Assembly (NCBI RefSeq): GCF_019218745.1 | Contig: NZ_JAHUXA010000021.1 | Location: forward strand, 1 to 64,000 | DNA: 64,000 nt | Origin: Enterobacter sp. ENT03 | GTDB taxonomy: Bacteria; Pseudomonadota; Gammaproteobacteria; Enterobacterales; Enterobacteriaceae | Reading direction: 5' to 3' | Shown here: one piece after another, positions 51,765 through 60,440 of the stretch | Position numbering within the stretch: position 1 is the stretch's first letter | Layout: each line of letters starts with the position of its first letter | Notes under the pieces: model-generated | Database searches by the model: none | What the model was told of the DNA's origin: nothing | What the model saw: the letters and a program-made list of their open reading frames with translations, nothing else | Translations under genes and position numbers: made by a program

Positions 51765-52317
51765 ATGCAGCGGCGAAAAGGCGCAGCTTTTCGCGTACCT
51801 CAGGCCGGGCCACCTGTTGCACCATCCACGGACTAAACGCCCAGGGCGTGGCATCCACGACGCAGAATAGCGCTTCCAGCGTCACCCATTGATAATCCAT
51901 CACCTCATCGGCATTGACCGCCAGCGGCGTAATGACGCGCGCGGCGAACACCGGGCAGATTTCATTTTCGACAATGCCCGAGGGATCGGTTTCGCAGTAG
52001 CGGAATTCCGGACAGATCGGCGCAATGTCGGCGATGGTTGCACCCACTTCAAACTGGCAGCGGCGGATCACCGCGGCGGTAAACGCTTCCCCGCTCTGCG
52101 GATGCCCGCACACAGAATTCGTCCACACGCCCGGCCAGGCTTTTTTATGCAGTGAGCGGCGGGTCAGCAGACATTCACCGTGCATATTGAACAGCCAACT
52201 GGAGAAGGCAAGATGCAGGGGGGTGTCAGCATGATGCGCGGCATATTTTTCCTGGGTTCCGGACGCCATTCCGTGCTCATCCAGTAAAATCACATGTTCC
52301 TGTAGCATTACCATCAT
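51763..52317 (-). CDS. idi: Isopentenyl-diphosphate delta-isomerase (type 1)
   Basis: A 184-residue Nudix-fold enzyme interconverting IPP and DMAPP. The catalytic cysteine lies in TNSVCGHP and the catalytic Glu in VENEICPVF; the SSWLF start and early His residues supply metal ligands. Length is near E. coli Idi (182). Convergent with lysS. Confidence 0.95.
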   Translation of the reverse strand: MMVMLQEHVILLDEHGMASGTQEKYAAHHADTPLHLAFSSWLFNMHGECLLTRRSLHKKAWPGVWTNSVCGHPQSGEAFTAAVIRRCQFEVGATIADIAPICPEFRYCETDPSGIVENEICPVFAARVITPLAVNADEVMDYQWVTLEALFCVVDATPWAFSPWMVQQVARPEVREKLRLFAAA

Positions 52318-52509
52318 CCACTCTCATCCAGCCAGAATAACGGCTTCATTATACGTGAGCGTCGATAAAGCAGTTTGCGCTGGCGCGCTTAATCTGGCTC
52401 GACCAGATCCATTCGCCAGCTGGATAAGGGAATCATCGCTAATGCATTTTGCATCGCGGCTGTGGCTGCTATCATATGCAGTCATATTCATTTGTTCCGG
52501 GGAAGTGTT

Positions 52510-53238
52510 TTGATTGCAGGACGCCTGATGAAAAACCCGTGTCGACTTCTTATCTGCCTGGCGTTCAGCCTGTTGCTGGCGGCATGCTCATCGAAAAATG
52601 CCGCCGATGGCGAGACTTACACCGTTAAGCGCGGTGACACCCTTTATAAAATTTCCCGCGTCACCGGCACCAGTGTGAAAGAGCTGGCGCGCCTGAACAG
52701 TATCTCGCCGCCTTATACCATTGAAATTGGTCAGCGTCTGCGAATAAACAGCAGCGGAAAATCAGGTGGATCCTCGGGCAAGGGCGGCAAAACCGCGTCC
52801 GCCAGACCGTCAGCCTCCGTGCCGTTAGCCTCGTGGCCGCCAGTGGGGCAACGCTGCTGGCGCTGGCCGACGAACGGCAAAATCATCCTGCCGTACTCTT
52901 CCGCCGATGGCGGTAACAAGGGGCTGGATATTGCCGGTACGCGTGGACAGCCGGTCTACGCCGCCGGTGCCGGTAAAGTGGTGTATGTCGGCAACCAACT
53001 GCGCGGTTACGGCAATCTGATCATGATCAAGCACAGCGAGGATTACATTACGGCCTATGCCCATAATGATTCGTTGCTGGTGAATAACGGTCAGAGCGTG
53101 AAGATCGGTCAGAAGATTGCCACCATGGGCAGCACCGACGCCGACTCAGTGCGACTGCACTTCCAGCTGCGTTATCGCGCCACGGCTATCGATCCGGCGC
53201 GTTATCTGCCGCCGCAGGGCACTCCGCCTAAATGTTGA
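52510..53238 (+). CDS. ygeR: LysM/M23-family lipoprotein YgeR (ActS)
   Basis: A 242-residue envelope protein: a lipoprotein signal with lipobox LLLAAC, a LysM peptidoglycan-binding domain (TYTVKRGDTLYKISR ...), a Ser/Gly/Lys-rich linker, and a C-terminal M23/LytM domain from about residue 125. The M23 domain lacks the usual zinc-ligand HxH and first His: it reads GNKGLDIAG and AYAHNDS and LHFQLRY, so it is probably not a protease but an amidase activator, as reported for E. coli ActS. The start is probably TTG at 52510, preceded by GGGGAAG, in agreement with the E. coli N-terminus; ATG at 52528 is the alternative. Confidence 0.87.
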   Translation: MIAGRLMKNPCRLLICLAFSLLLAACSSKNAADGETYTVKRGDTLYKISRVTGTSVKELARLNSISPPYTIEIGQRLRINSSGKSGGSSGKGGKTASARPSASVPLASWPPVGQRCWRWPTNGKIILPYSSADGGNKGLDIAGTRGQPVYAAGAGKVVYVGNQLRGYGNLIMIKHSEDYITAYAHNDSLLVNNGQSVKIGQKIATMGSTDADSVRLHFQLRYRATAIDPARYLPPQGTPPKC

Positions 53239-53329
53239 TCAACGGCTAAGCGATTAATATATCGCCGGTTAGCCGCCATGCGGCTTGCCAGACGGTGCGT
53301 AAGGTTTATAATGCCCTACGCACCTCAAA

Positions 53330-53403
53330 GCGGGCGTAGTTCAATGGTAGAACGAGAGCTTCCCAAGCTCTATACGAGGGTTCGATTCCCTTCGCCCGCT
53401 CCA
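53330..53403 (+). tRNA. glyU: tRNA-Gly (anticodon CCC)
   Basis: A 74-base cloverleaf beginning GCGGGCGTAG, with anticodon CCC in CTTCCCAAG, T-arm GGTTCGATTCC, acceptor match CGCCCGC, discriminator T and encoded CCA end. Identical in form to E. coli glyU. Backbone genes lie to the left and accessory genes to the right, but no integrase gene is next to it. Confidence 0.98.
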
Positions 53404-53518
53404 GATCTCTCCGTTTCCTGCGCTTACCACACCCTTTGTTGTTAACCTCGTAGTCACCACGCTTGCACATCGGTATGCTAGATTCGACCTTATAAAAACA
53501 TCACACCGAGCCAATGTC

Positions 53519-53761
53519 ATGGATAAAGCACTCCTGGAAGCGGGCTACCGCCTCTACCGCGGTCAGCAAATAGATGTCTATTTCAATACCGCACTCTGTC
53601 AGCATGCCGGAAAGTGTGTCCGCGGCAGCGCGGCGCTTTTCGATCTGAAACGCAAACCCTGGATCATGCCGGATGAAGTGGATGCGGCAACGGTTACACG
53701 CATTATCGACACCTGCCCGAGCGGTGCACTACAGTACCGCCAGAACAAAGAGAGCGAATGA
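53519..53761 (+). CDS. yjdI: Divergent ferredoxin-like protein YjdI
   Basis: An 80-residue Fer4_19 protein resembling E. coli YjdI (76 aa). Three cysteines (27, 33, 66) and His29 in [12 protein letters not shown] and DTCPSGAL could hold an Fe-S cluster with an unusual ligand set. It overlaps yjdJ by 4 bases. Function unknown. In E. coli K-12 the pair lies elsewhere on the chromosome. Confidence 0.88.
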   Translation: MDKALLEAGYRLYRGQQIDVYFNTALCQHAGKCVRGSAALFDLKRKPWIMPDEVDAATVTRIIDTCPSGALQYRQNKESE

Positions 53762-54033
53762 TGGAAATCCTTGAAGGCCATAATAAATTTTATGTGAATA
53801 ACGCCGACGGCGAGCAGATCGCGGAAATCGTTTTCGTCCCGACCGGCGAGCATTTAAGCATTATCGAACATACGGATGTCGACCCGAGCCTGAAAGGTCA
53901 GGGCGTTGGCAAACAGCTGGTAGCGCGCGTGGTGGAAAAGATGCGTCAGGAAGAGCGAAAAATTATCCCTCTCTGCCCCTTTGCCAAACATGAATTTGAT
54001 AATACCCGCGAGTATGACGATATTCGCGCCTGA
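53758..54033 (+). CDS. yjdJ: GNAT-like acetyltransferase YjdJ
   Basis: A 91-residue mini-GNAT (YjdJ/NATD1 type) protein. The acetyl-CoA-binding motif is [10 protein letters not shown], followed by the family motif [10 protein letters not shown] with a conserved cysteine. The start is 53758 or the adjacent ATG at 53761. Coupling with yjdI suggests the two act together, but their substrate is unknown. Confidence 0.88.
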   Translation: MMEILEGHNKFYVNNADGEQIAEIVFVPTGEHLSIIEHTDVDPSLKGQGVGKQLVARVVEKMRQEERKIIPLCPFAKHEFDNTREYDDIRA

Positions 54034-54057
54034 TATATTTCCACGTTAATTCTCGGC

Positions 54058-54095
54058 AAAAGGCCATCAGATTATTATCTGATGGCCTTTTCTTT
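54058..54095. terminator. Strong terminator after yjdJ
   Basis: A perfect 15-bp stem (AAAAGGCCATCAGAT / ATCTGATGGCCTTTT) around a TATT loop, followed by CTTTT. It is bidirectional in form and isolates yjdIJ from the urea operon. Confidence 0.93.
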
Positions 54096-54118
54096 TATTC
54101 GTTATTCCAATGACCCCC

Positions 54119-54156
54119 TGCACTGCGCTGGTACAAATATGTGCAACGGTAGTGCA
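54119..54156 (+). promoter_or_regulatory. Two NtrC-like enhancer sites
   Basis: TGCACTGCGCTGGTACA (54119-54135) and TGTGCAACGGTAGTGCA (54140-54156) both fit the 17-base NtrC dyad TGCACCA-N3-TGGTGCA with three and four mismatches respectively. Their centres are 21 bases apart, two helical turns, suiting cooperative binding. They lie about 100-120 bases upstream of the predicted start of transcription. Confidence 0.7.
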
Positions 54157-54220
54157 GCGCATTATTTGAAATACCCTTTAATATTTTAAATAAACTCAAT
54201 AAATCAATATCTTAAATTTC

Positions 54221-54236
54221 TGGCACGGCGGTTGCT
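54221..54236 (+). promoter_or_regulatory. Sigma-54 (RpoN) promoter of the urea operon
   Basis: TGGCACG-N4-TTGCT exactly matches the -24/-12 consensus with correct spacing (GG at 54222-54223, GC at 54233-54234). The start site should be near 54246, leaving a 30-base leader before the allophanate hydrolase ATG. Confidence 0.9.
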
Positions 54237-54275
54237 ATCTGGATTTCATCTTGTATACCAACAGGGATCCAGAAT

Positions 54276-56078
54276 ATGACAGCAATGACAGGACAGGGGT
54301 TGGCCGCGTGGCAGCAGTATATTCGCCAGCACAGCGACGATCTAATTTCACTTCTTGAGGCGTATGCCGGATCCCTGTCGACAGAGGATAACGCTTGGAT
54401 CGCCATTGCCAGCGCCACGCAGATCCGAGATCAGCTCGAACCCTTACTGACGCAGTATCAGCAGACGCCGGATGCGCTGCCGTTATTCGGCATTCCGTTT
54501 GCGGTGAAAGACAATATTGATGTCGCGGGCTGGCCGACCACTGCCGCCTGTCCGGCCTTCGCTTATCTCGCTGAGCGCGATGCCTTCGCCGTGGCAAAAC
54601 TCAAAGCGGCGGGCGCGATTGTTATCGGCAAAACCAACCTGGATCAGTTCGCCACCGGGCTGGTGGGCACGCGCTCACCTTATGGCGCGGTCAGCAATAC
54701 TTTTAACGCCGATTACGTCAGCGGCGGCTCCAGCTCCGGCTCGGCGTCGGTGGTGGCGCGCGGTCTGGTGCCGTTCGCGCTGGGCACCGACACCGCCGGA
54801 TCCGGGCGCGTCCCGGCGGCCTTTAACAATATCGTCGGACTGAAGCCCACCAAAGGCTGGCTCTCCGCGCAGGGCGTGGTGCCTGCCTGCCGCCTGAACG
54901 ACACGTTATCGGTATTCGCCCTGACGGCTGAAGACGCGTTTTATATCACGTCACTGGCTGCGGGCTATGACGCCGGGGATGCGTACTCCCGCGTGCATCC
55001 GGCCACCGCGCCTGCCGCGATCCCCCAAAATCCGGTGTTTGCCATCCCGGCAACCCTGACCTTCTTTGATGATGCCAAGGCGGAAGCCGCGTGGGAACAG
55101 GCGCTGGCAGCGCTGCGCGAAAGCGGCGCAAGCCTGAAGCCGATTGATTTCTCGGCGTTTACCCGCCTCGCAGAACAGCTGTATCAGGGGCCGTGGGTGG
55201 CGGAGCGCACCGCCGCGGTGGGCGCTCTGTTGAATGCCCCGGAGAAAATGGATCCCACCGTGCACGGCATTATTTCTGCCGGACGCAAGTTCAGTGCCGT
55301 GGAAGCGTTTCAGGCGGAATACCTGCGCGCCGAGCTGGCGCAGCAGATCAACGCCGCCCTGCGTGAAGTGGATGCGCTGGTGGTGCCGACCTCGCCGACC
55401 ATTCACACCATTGATGAGATGAAGCAGGAGCCGGTGCGCTTTAACTCGCAGTTTGGCACTTATACCAACTTTACCAATCTGGCGGATCTCGCGGCGCTGG
55501 CGCTGCCTGCGCCGTTCCGCGCCGACGGCTTACCGGCCGGGATCACGCTGATCGCCCCGGCCTGGCACGATCGCGCGCTGGCGGATTTTGGGATCCGCTG
55601 GCAGCAGCAGCTGGCGCTGCCGCGGGGAGCGACGGGCCTCGCGTTTACGCCATCGACAACAGCGCTGCCGGTATCGGCGCAGCATGTGCGGGTGGCGGTG
55701 GTTGGCGCGCATCTGCGCGGTATGCCGCTCAATTTCCAGCTTGTCAGCCGCCAGGCGGTATTTGTGGAAACCACGCAAACCGCCGCCTGCTACCGGTTGT
55801 ATGCGCTGGCGAATACCCAGCCACAGAAACCCGGTCTTGCCCGCGCGGATGAGGGCGCGGCCATTGAGGTGGAGCTGTGGGACATCCCGCTGGCCCGCTT
55901 CGGCGAATTCGTTGCGGAGATCCCGCCGCCGCTCGGCATCGGCACGCTGGAGCTGAGTGATGGCCGTCTGGTGAAAGGCTTTATTTGTGAACCGGCAGCG
56001 CTGTCTGATGCCACGGACATTACCGCATTTGCAGGCTGGCGCAACTGGATCGCCCGCAAGGAGACCCGCCATGTTTAA
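54276..56078 (+). CDS. atzF: Allophanate hydrolase
   Basis: A 600-residue amidase-signature enzyme that hydrolyses allophanate to ammonia and CO2, the second step of the urea amidolyase pathway. The catalytic triad is visible: Lys78 (FAVKDN), a cis-Ser in SGGSSSGSA (149-157) and nucleophile Ser176 in GTDTAGSGRVP. The C-terminal 130 residues form the extra domain found in AtzF-type hydrolases, which distinguishes it from general amidases. Its last 8 bases overlap the urea carboxylase start. Confidence 0.93.
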   Translation: MTAMTGQGLAAWQQYIRQHSDDLISLLEAYAGSLSTEDNAWIAIASATQIRDQLEPLLTQYQQTPDALPLFGIPFAVKDNIDVAGWPTTAACPAFAYLAERDAFAVAKLKAAGAIVIGKTNLDQFATGLVGTRSPYGAVSNTFNADYVSGGSSSGSASVVARGLVPFALGTDTAGSGRVPAAFNNIVGLKPTKGWLSAQGVVPACRLNDTLSVFALTAEDAFYITSLAAGYDAGDAYSRVHPATAPAAIPQNPVFAIPATLTFFDDAKAEAAWEQALAALRESGASLKPIDFSAFTRLAEQLYQGPWVAERTAAVGALLNAPEKMDPTVHGIISAGRKFSAVEAFQAEYLRAELAQQINAALREVDALVVPTSPTIHTIDEMKQEPVRFNSQFGTYTNFTNLADLAALALPAPFRADGLPAGITLIAPAWHDRALADFGIRWQQQLALPRGATGLAFTPSTTALPVSAQHVRVAVVGAHLRGMPLNFQLVSRQAVFVETTQTAACYRLYALANTQPQKPGLARADEGAAIEVELWDIPLARFGEFVAEIPPPLGIGTLELSDGRLVKGFICEPAALSDATDITAFAGWRNWIARKETRHV

Positions 56079-59000
56079 TACCGTTCTTATCGCTAACCGC
56101 GGCGAAATTGCCTGCCGCGCTATCCGCACCCTGAAGCGCCTCGGCATCACCAGCGTGGCGGTATATTCCGACGCCGACAAAAACGCCGAACACGTCAAAC
56201 AGGCGGATGTGGCACTGCCCCTCGGCGGTGAAAAAGCCAGTGACAGCTATCTGCGCATCGACAACATCATTGCCGCCGCGCAGGAGAGCGGGGCGCAGGC
56301 CATCTGGCCCGGCTACGGTTTTCTCTCCGAAAGCCTGGCGTTCGCCGCCGCCTGCGACAGCGCCGGGATCGTCTTTATCGGCCCGACCGCAGAGCAGATC
56401 GGCGAGTTCGGCCTCAAGCACCGCGCCCGTGAACTGGCCGCCGCCGCAGGCGTGCCGATGACGCCGGGCACCGGGCTGCTCAATTCCCTGCCGGAGGCGC
56501 AGAGTGCTGCGGCGATGATCGGCTATCCGGTGATGCTGAAAAGCACCGCGGGCGGTGGCGGCATCGGCCTGACGCGCTGCGCCGACGATGAGGCGCTGGC
56601 GCAGGCGTGGGAAAGCGTGCGCCGTCTGGGAGAACAGTTTTTCAGTGATGCGGGGGTGTTCCTCGAACGCTGCATCGATCGCGCGCGCCATATCGAAGTG
56701 CAGATTTTTGGCGATGGCAACGGCAACGTGGTGGCCCTCGGCGAGCGCGACTGCTCCCTGCAACGCCGCAATCAGAAAGTGGTGGAGGAGACGCCCGCGC
56801 CGCATCTGCCGCCAGCCACCCGCGAGGCGCTGCTGAACGCCGCCGTACAGCTGGGTAAACAGGTGAACTATCGCAGCGCGGGAACGGTGGAGTTTATCTA
56901 TGACAGCGCGCAGGACGCCTTTTATTTCCTCGAAGTGAACACCCGCTTACAGGTGGAGCATCCGGTGACCGAGTGCGTCACCGGGCTGGATCTGGTGGAG
57001 TGCATGCTGCGTGTCGCCGCCGGAGAGTCCATCGACTGGGCGCGACTGGCACAGGCGCCGCAGGGTGTGGCCATCGAAGTGCGTATTTACGCGGAAAACC
57101 CGCTGAAAAACTTCCAGCCCAGCCCCGGCGTGCTGACCGAAGTGGTGTTCCCGCCGGACGTGCGGATTGATACCGGTGTGATCACCGGCAGCGAGGTCTC
57201 GGCGTTTTACGATCCGATGATCGCCAAGCTGATTGTCCACGCGCCAACCCGCGAAGCGGCGCTGGCAAAACTTCAGCAGGCGCTGAACGCCACGCGCCTG
57301 CACGGTATCGCCACCAACCTCGATTATCTGCGGCAGATCACCGCCAGCGACGCCTTCGTGGAGGGCAATGTCTGGACGCGGATGCTGGACAGCGTAACGG
57401 TGGAGAGCGCGGTGATTGAAGTGCTGCAACCCGGCACCTGGAGCAGCGTGCAGGATTATCCGGGACGCCTCGGCTACTGGGACATCGGCGTGCCGCCCTC
57501 CGGCCCGATGGATGATTTTGCTTTCCGGCTGGCGAACCGTATTGTCGGCAACCACGACGCGGCGGCGGGGCTGGAGTTTACCCTGCAAGGCCCGGTGCTG
57601 CGTTTTCATGCCGCGGCGGTGATTGCGCTGACTGGCGCAGACTGTCAGGCCACGCTGGACGGCGACGCGGTTCCCCTGTGGCAGCCGGTAACGGTGCAGG
57701 CGGGGCAGACGCTGACGCTGGGCCGGGCGCAGAGCGGTTGTCGCGGTTATCTGGCCGTGCGCAATGGCATCGACGTGCCGGAATATCTCGGCAGCCGCTC
57801 CACGTTCGCGCTGGGGCAGTTTGGCGGTCACGCCGGGCGCACCCTCAGCGTGGCGGATCTGCTGCCCATTTCCCGTCCGGCGCTGATCGCCTGCACCACC
57901 CCCGCGCCGGTGAGCGAGCCGCAGGGGCTGTCACCGGTGCTGATCCCGACCTATGGCGATGAGTGGCGCATCGGCGTGCTTTACGGTCCGCACGGCGCGC
58001 CGGATTTCTTCACCCAGGCGTCCATCGACGACTTCTTTGCCAGCGAATGGCAGGTGCACTACAACTCCAACCGCCTCGGCGTGCGGCTGGTGGGGCCTAA
58101 ACCCGGCTGGGCACGGCCCAACGGCGGCGAGGCCGGGCTGCATCCCTCGAACGTGCACGACTGCGAATATGCCATTGGCGCGATTAACTTTACCGGCGAT
58201 TTCCCGGTGATCCTCACCCGCGACGGGCCGAGCCTCGGCGGTTTTGTCTGCCCGGTGACCATCGCCAAAGCCGAGCTGTGGAAAGTGGGCCAGGTGAAAC
58301 CCGGCGACCGCATCCGTTTCTGGCCGATGAGTATTGAGGAAGCGGTGGCGCGGGAAAACGCCATGGATCGCATTATCGACTCGCTGCAAACCAGCCCGCT
58401 GCCTGCGTTTGAGGTGCCGACGCTGGCGGAGCGCAACGGCGTGTCAGCGGCAGCGCTGGTGTCGCTACCGGCATCCGCGGGTGCTCCGGCCATTGTTTAT
58501 CGCCAGGCGGGGGATAACTACCTTCTCATCGAGTATGGCGACAACGTGCTCGACCTGGCGCTGCGTCTGCGCGTGCACCTGATCATGGCGCAGCTGCGTG
58601 AGCTGGCCCATCCGGGCATTAAAGAGCTGTCGCCGGGCGTGCGTTCTTTGCAGGTGCGTTATGACAGCAAGCTTATCAGCCAGCAGGCGCTGGTGGCGCT
58701 GCTGCTGGAAACCGAATCGCGTACGGGTGACGTCAGCCAGATGAAAGTGCCGTCGCGCATCGTGCATCTGCCGATGGCCTTTGAAGATCGCGCCACCCTT
58801 GATGCCGTCAGCCGTTATCAGGATACGGTGCGCGCCAGCGCCCCGTGGCTGCCGAACAACGTCGATTTTATTCAGCGCATTAACGGCCTCGACAGCCGCG
58901 AAGCGGTCAGAGAGACGATTTTTGACGCCAGCTATCTGATCCTCGGCCTCGGCGACGTGTATCTCGGCGCGCCCTGCGCGGTGCCCGTCGATCCCCGTCA

Positions 59001-59682
59001 CCGGCTGTTAAGTTCCAAATACAACCCGGCGCGTACTTTTACCGCCGAAGGCACGGTGGGTATCGGCGGCATGTATATGTGCATCTACGGGATGGATTCC
59101 CCCGGCGGTTATCAGCTGGTGGGGCGCACGCTGCCGATCTGGAACAAGTTCCTGAAAAACGACCAGTTCAACGCCGGCGAACCCTGGCTGCTGCGCTTCT
59201 TCGACCAGGTGCGTTTTTACCCGGTCAGCGAAGAAGAGCTGGATCGGCTGCGGGAGGATTTCCGCGAAGGCCGTGCCACGGTGCGCATTGAAGAAACGGT
59301 GTTTGATTTCCCGGCCCATCTGCAATTCCTGGACGACAACGCCGATGACATCAGCCGTTTCCGCCAGCATCAGGCCGCTGCTTTTGAGGCGGAAGTGGAG
59401 CGCTGGCAGCTTGATGACGACAGCAATCAGGAAATCGCGCCGGTCGCCGAGGAGGTCATTGACGACGACGCCCAGCCGGTGATGGCCGACATGAGCGGCA
59501 ACATCTGGAAAGTGCTGGTGCAGCCGGGCGACGAGGTGACCGCCGGGCAACCGCTGGTCATCGTCGAAGCCATGAAGATGGAACTGGCGATCGTCTCCCC
59601 GCAGGCGGGCCGCGTGAAGCGTCTTGGCTGTAAGCCTGGCCGTCCGGTCAATCCCGGCGACACCCTGCTGTGGCTGGAGTAA
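56071..59682 (+). CDS. uca: Urea carboxylase
   Basis: A 1203-residue biotin-dependent enzyme that carboxylates urea to allophanate with ATP and bicarbonate. Domain order: biotin carboxylase (1-450, FNTVLIANRGEIACRA, ATP-grasp KSTAGGGGIG, EVNTRLQVEHPVTE), an AHS2/KipA-like domain (about 455-770), an AHS1/KipI-like domain (about 800-1040), and a C-terminal biotinyl domain with biotinyl Lys1169 in VEAMKME. The start at 56071 gives the family N-terminus and an 8-base overlap with atzF. Some urea carboxylase homologues are really guanidine carboxylases, but the absence of carboxyguanidine deiminase genes and the presence of Urt proteins favour urea. Confidence 0.93.
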   Translation: MFNTVLIANRGEIACRAIRTLKRLGITSVAVYSDADKNAEHVKQADVALPLGGEKASDSYLRIDNIIAAAQESGAQAIWPGYGFLSESLAFAAACDSAGIVFIGPTAEQIGEFGLKHRARELAAAAGVPMTPGTGLLNSLPEAQSAAAMIGYPVMLKSTAGGGGIGLTRCADDEALAQAWESVRRLGEQFFSDAGVFLERCIDRARHIEVQIFGDGNGNVVALGERDCSLQRRNQKVVEETPAPHLPPATREALLNAAVQLGKQVNYRSAGTVEFIYDSAQDAFYFLEVNTRLQVEHPVTECVTGLDLVECMLRVAAGESIDWARLAQAPQGVAIEVRIYAENPLKNFQPSPGVLTEVVFPPDVRIDTGVITGSEVSAFYDPMIAKLIVHAPTREAALAKLQQALNATRLHGIATNLDYLRQITASDAFVEGNVWTRMLDSVTVESAVIEVLQPGTWSSVQDYPGRLGYWDIGVPPSGPMDDFAFRLANRIVGNHDAAAGLEFTLQGPVLRFHAAAVIALTGADCQATLDGDAVPLWQPVTVQAGQTLTLGRAQSGCRGYLAVRNGIDVPEYLGSRSTFALGQFGGHAGRTLSVADLLPISRPALIACTTPAPVSEPQGLSPVLIPTYGDEWRIGVLYGPHGAPDFFTQASIDDFFASEWQVHYNSNRLGVRLVGPKPGWARPNGGEAGLHPSNVHDCEYAIGAINFTGDFPVILTRDGPSLGGFVCPVTIAKAELWKVGQVKPGDRIRFWPMSIEEAVARENAMDRIIDSLQTSPLPAFEVPTLAERNGVSAAALVSLPASAGAPAIVYRQAGDNYLLIEYGDNVLDLALRLRVHLIMAQLRELAHPGIKELSPGVRSLQVRYDSKLISQQALVALLLETESRTGDVSQMKVPSRIVHLPMAFEDRATLDAVSRYQDTVRASAPWLPNNVDFIQRINGLDSREAVRETIFDASYLILGLGDVYLGAPCAVPVDPRHRLLSSKYNPARTFTAEGTVGIGGMYMCIYGMDSPGGYQLVGRTLPIWNKFLKNDQFNAGEPWLLRFFDQVRFYPVSEEELDRLREDFREGRATVRIEETVFDFPAHLQFLDDNADDISRFRQHQAAAFEAEVERWQLDDDSNQEIAPVAEEVIDDDAQPVMADMSGNIWKVLVQPGDEVTAGQPLVIVEAMKMELAIVSPQAGRVKRLGCKPGRPVNPGDTLLWLE

Positions 59683-59688
59683 CTCACG

Positions 59689-60399
59689 ATGCAAATGGCG
59701 GCGAGCGGTAAAAACGACAAAACGCGCAGCGCGGGGCTGGCGGAGCGCATCTATCAGGCGTTGAAAAACGAGATTTTCGATTTCCGCCTGATGCCCGGCG
59801 AGCATTTCAGCGAAAGCGAGATCTCCGCCCGCATGTCCGCCAGCCGCACGCCGGTACGTCAGGCGCTGTTCTGGCTGGAGCACGAGGGCTATGTGCAGGT
59901 CTATTCCCGCAGCGGCTGGCAGGTGCGGCCGTTTGATTTTACCTACTACGAAGCGCTGTATGACTTTCGCATCGTGCTGGAGCGGGAAGCGGTGCGTCGC
60001 CTGTGCGGCATGCCGCCGGGACGCTGTTCAGAGCATCTCGCGCCGCTCACGGCGTTCTGGATCGCCGCGCCGCGTATGACGCCAGGCAAAGCGCTGTCGC
60101 TGATGGACGAGCAGTTTCACACCACGCTGGTGCAGAGCACCGGCAACAGCGAAATGGTGCGGGTACACGTTGAGCTGACGGAGAAGATGCGCATTATTCG
60201 TCACCTCGATTTCACCCGCGAGGATCGCGTCGACGCGACCTACAACGAGCACGCGCGCATTTTGCAGGCCATTGAGGATCAGAACACCGGGGAGGCGCAA
60301 CAGCTGCTCACCGCACACATTTCCCAAAGCAAAGCCGAGGTCAGAAAAATCACACTACACATGCTCCAGCAGGCCAGTTTGCAACCCGTTTCACCGTAG
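59689..60399 (+). CDS. GntR/FadR-type transcriptional regulator
   Basis: A 236-residue regulator with an N-terminal winged helix-turn-helix (about 15-80; FSESEISARMSASRTPVRQAL) and a C-terminal FCD ligand-binding domain whose metal-site residues are expected in DEQFHTTL and YNEHARIL. It starts 6 bases after the uca stop and is followed by urtA, so it is embedded in the operon and probably tunes it, perhaps in response to urea or allophanate (inference). Confidence 0.85.
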   Translation: MQMAASGKNDKTRSAGLAERIYQALKNEIFDFRLMPGEHFSESEISARMSASRTPVRQALFWLEHEGYVQVYSRSGWQVRPFDFTYYEALYDFRIVLEREAVRRLCGMPPGRCSEHLAPLTAFWIAAPRMTPGKALSLMDEQFHTTLVQSTGNSEMVRVHVELTEKMRIIRHLDFTREDRVDATYNEHARILQAIEDQNTGEAQQLLTAHISQSKAEVRKITLHMLQQASLQPVSP

Positions 60400-60440
60400 C
60401 CAACAACAACACTCACTCAATACCATTTAGGGGTTTAGTT

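Noticed and set aside
54096..54275. A guanidine (ykkC-type) riboswitch ahead of the urea carboxylase operon
   Set aside because: The leader after the sigma-54 promoter is only about 30 bases long and shows no riboswitch-like paired elements.
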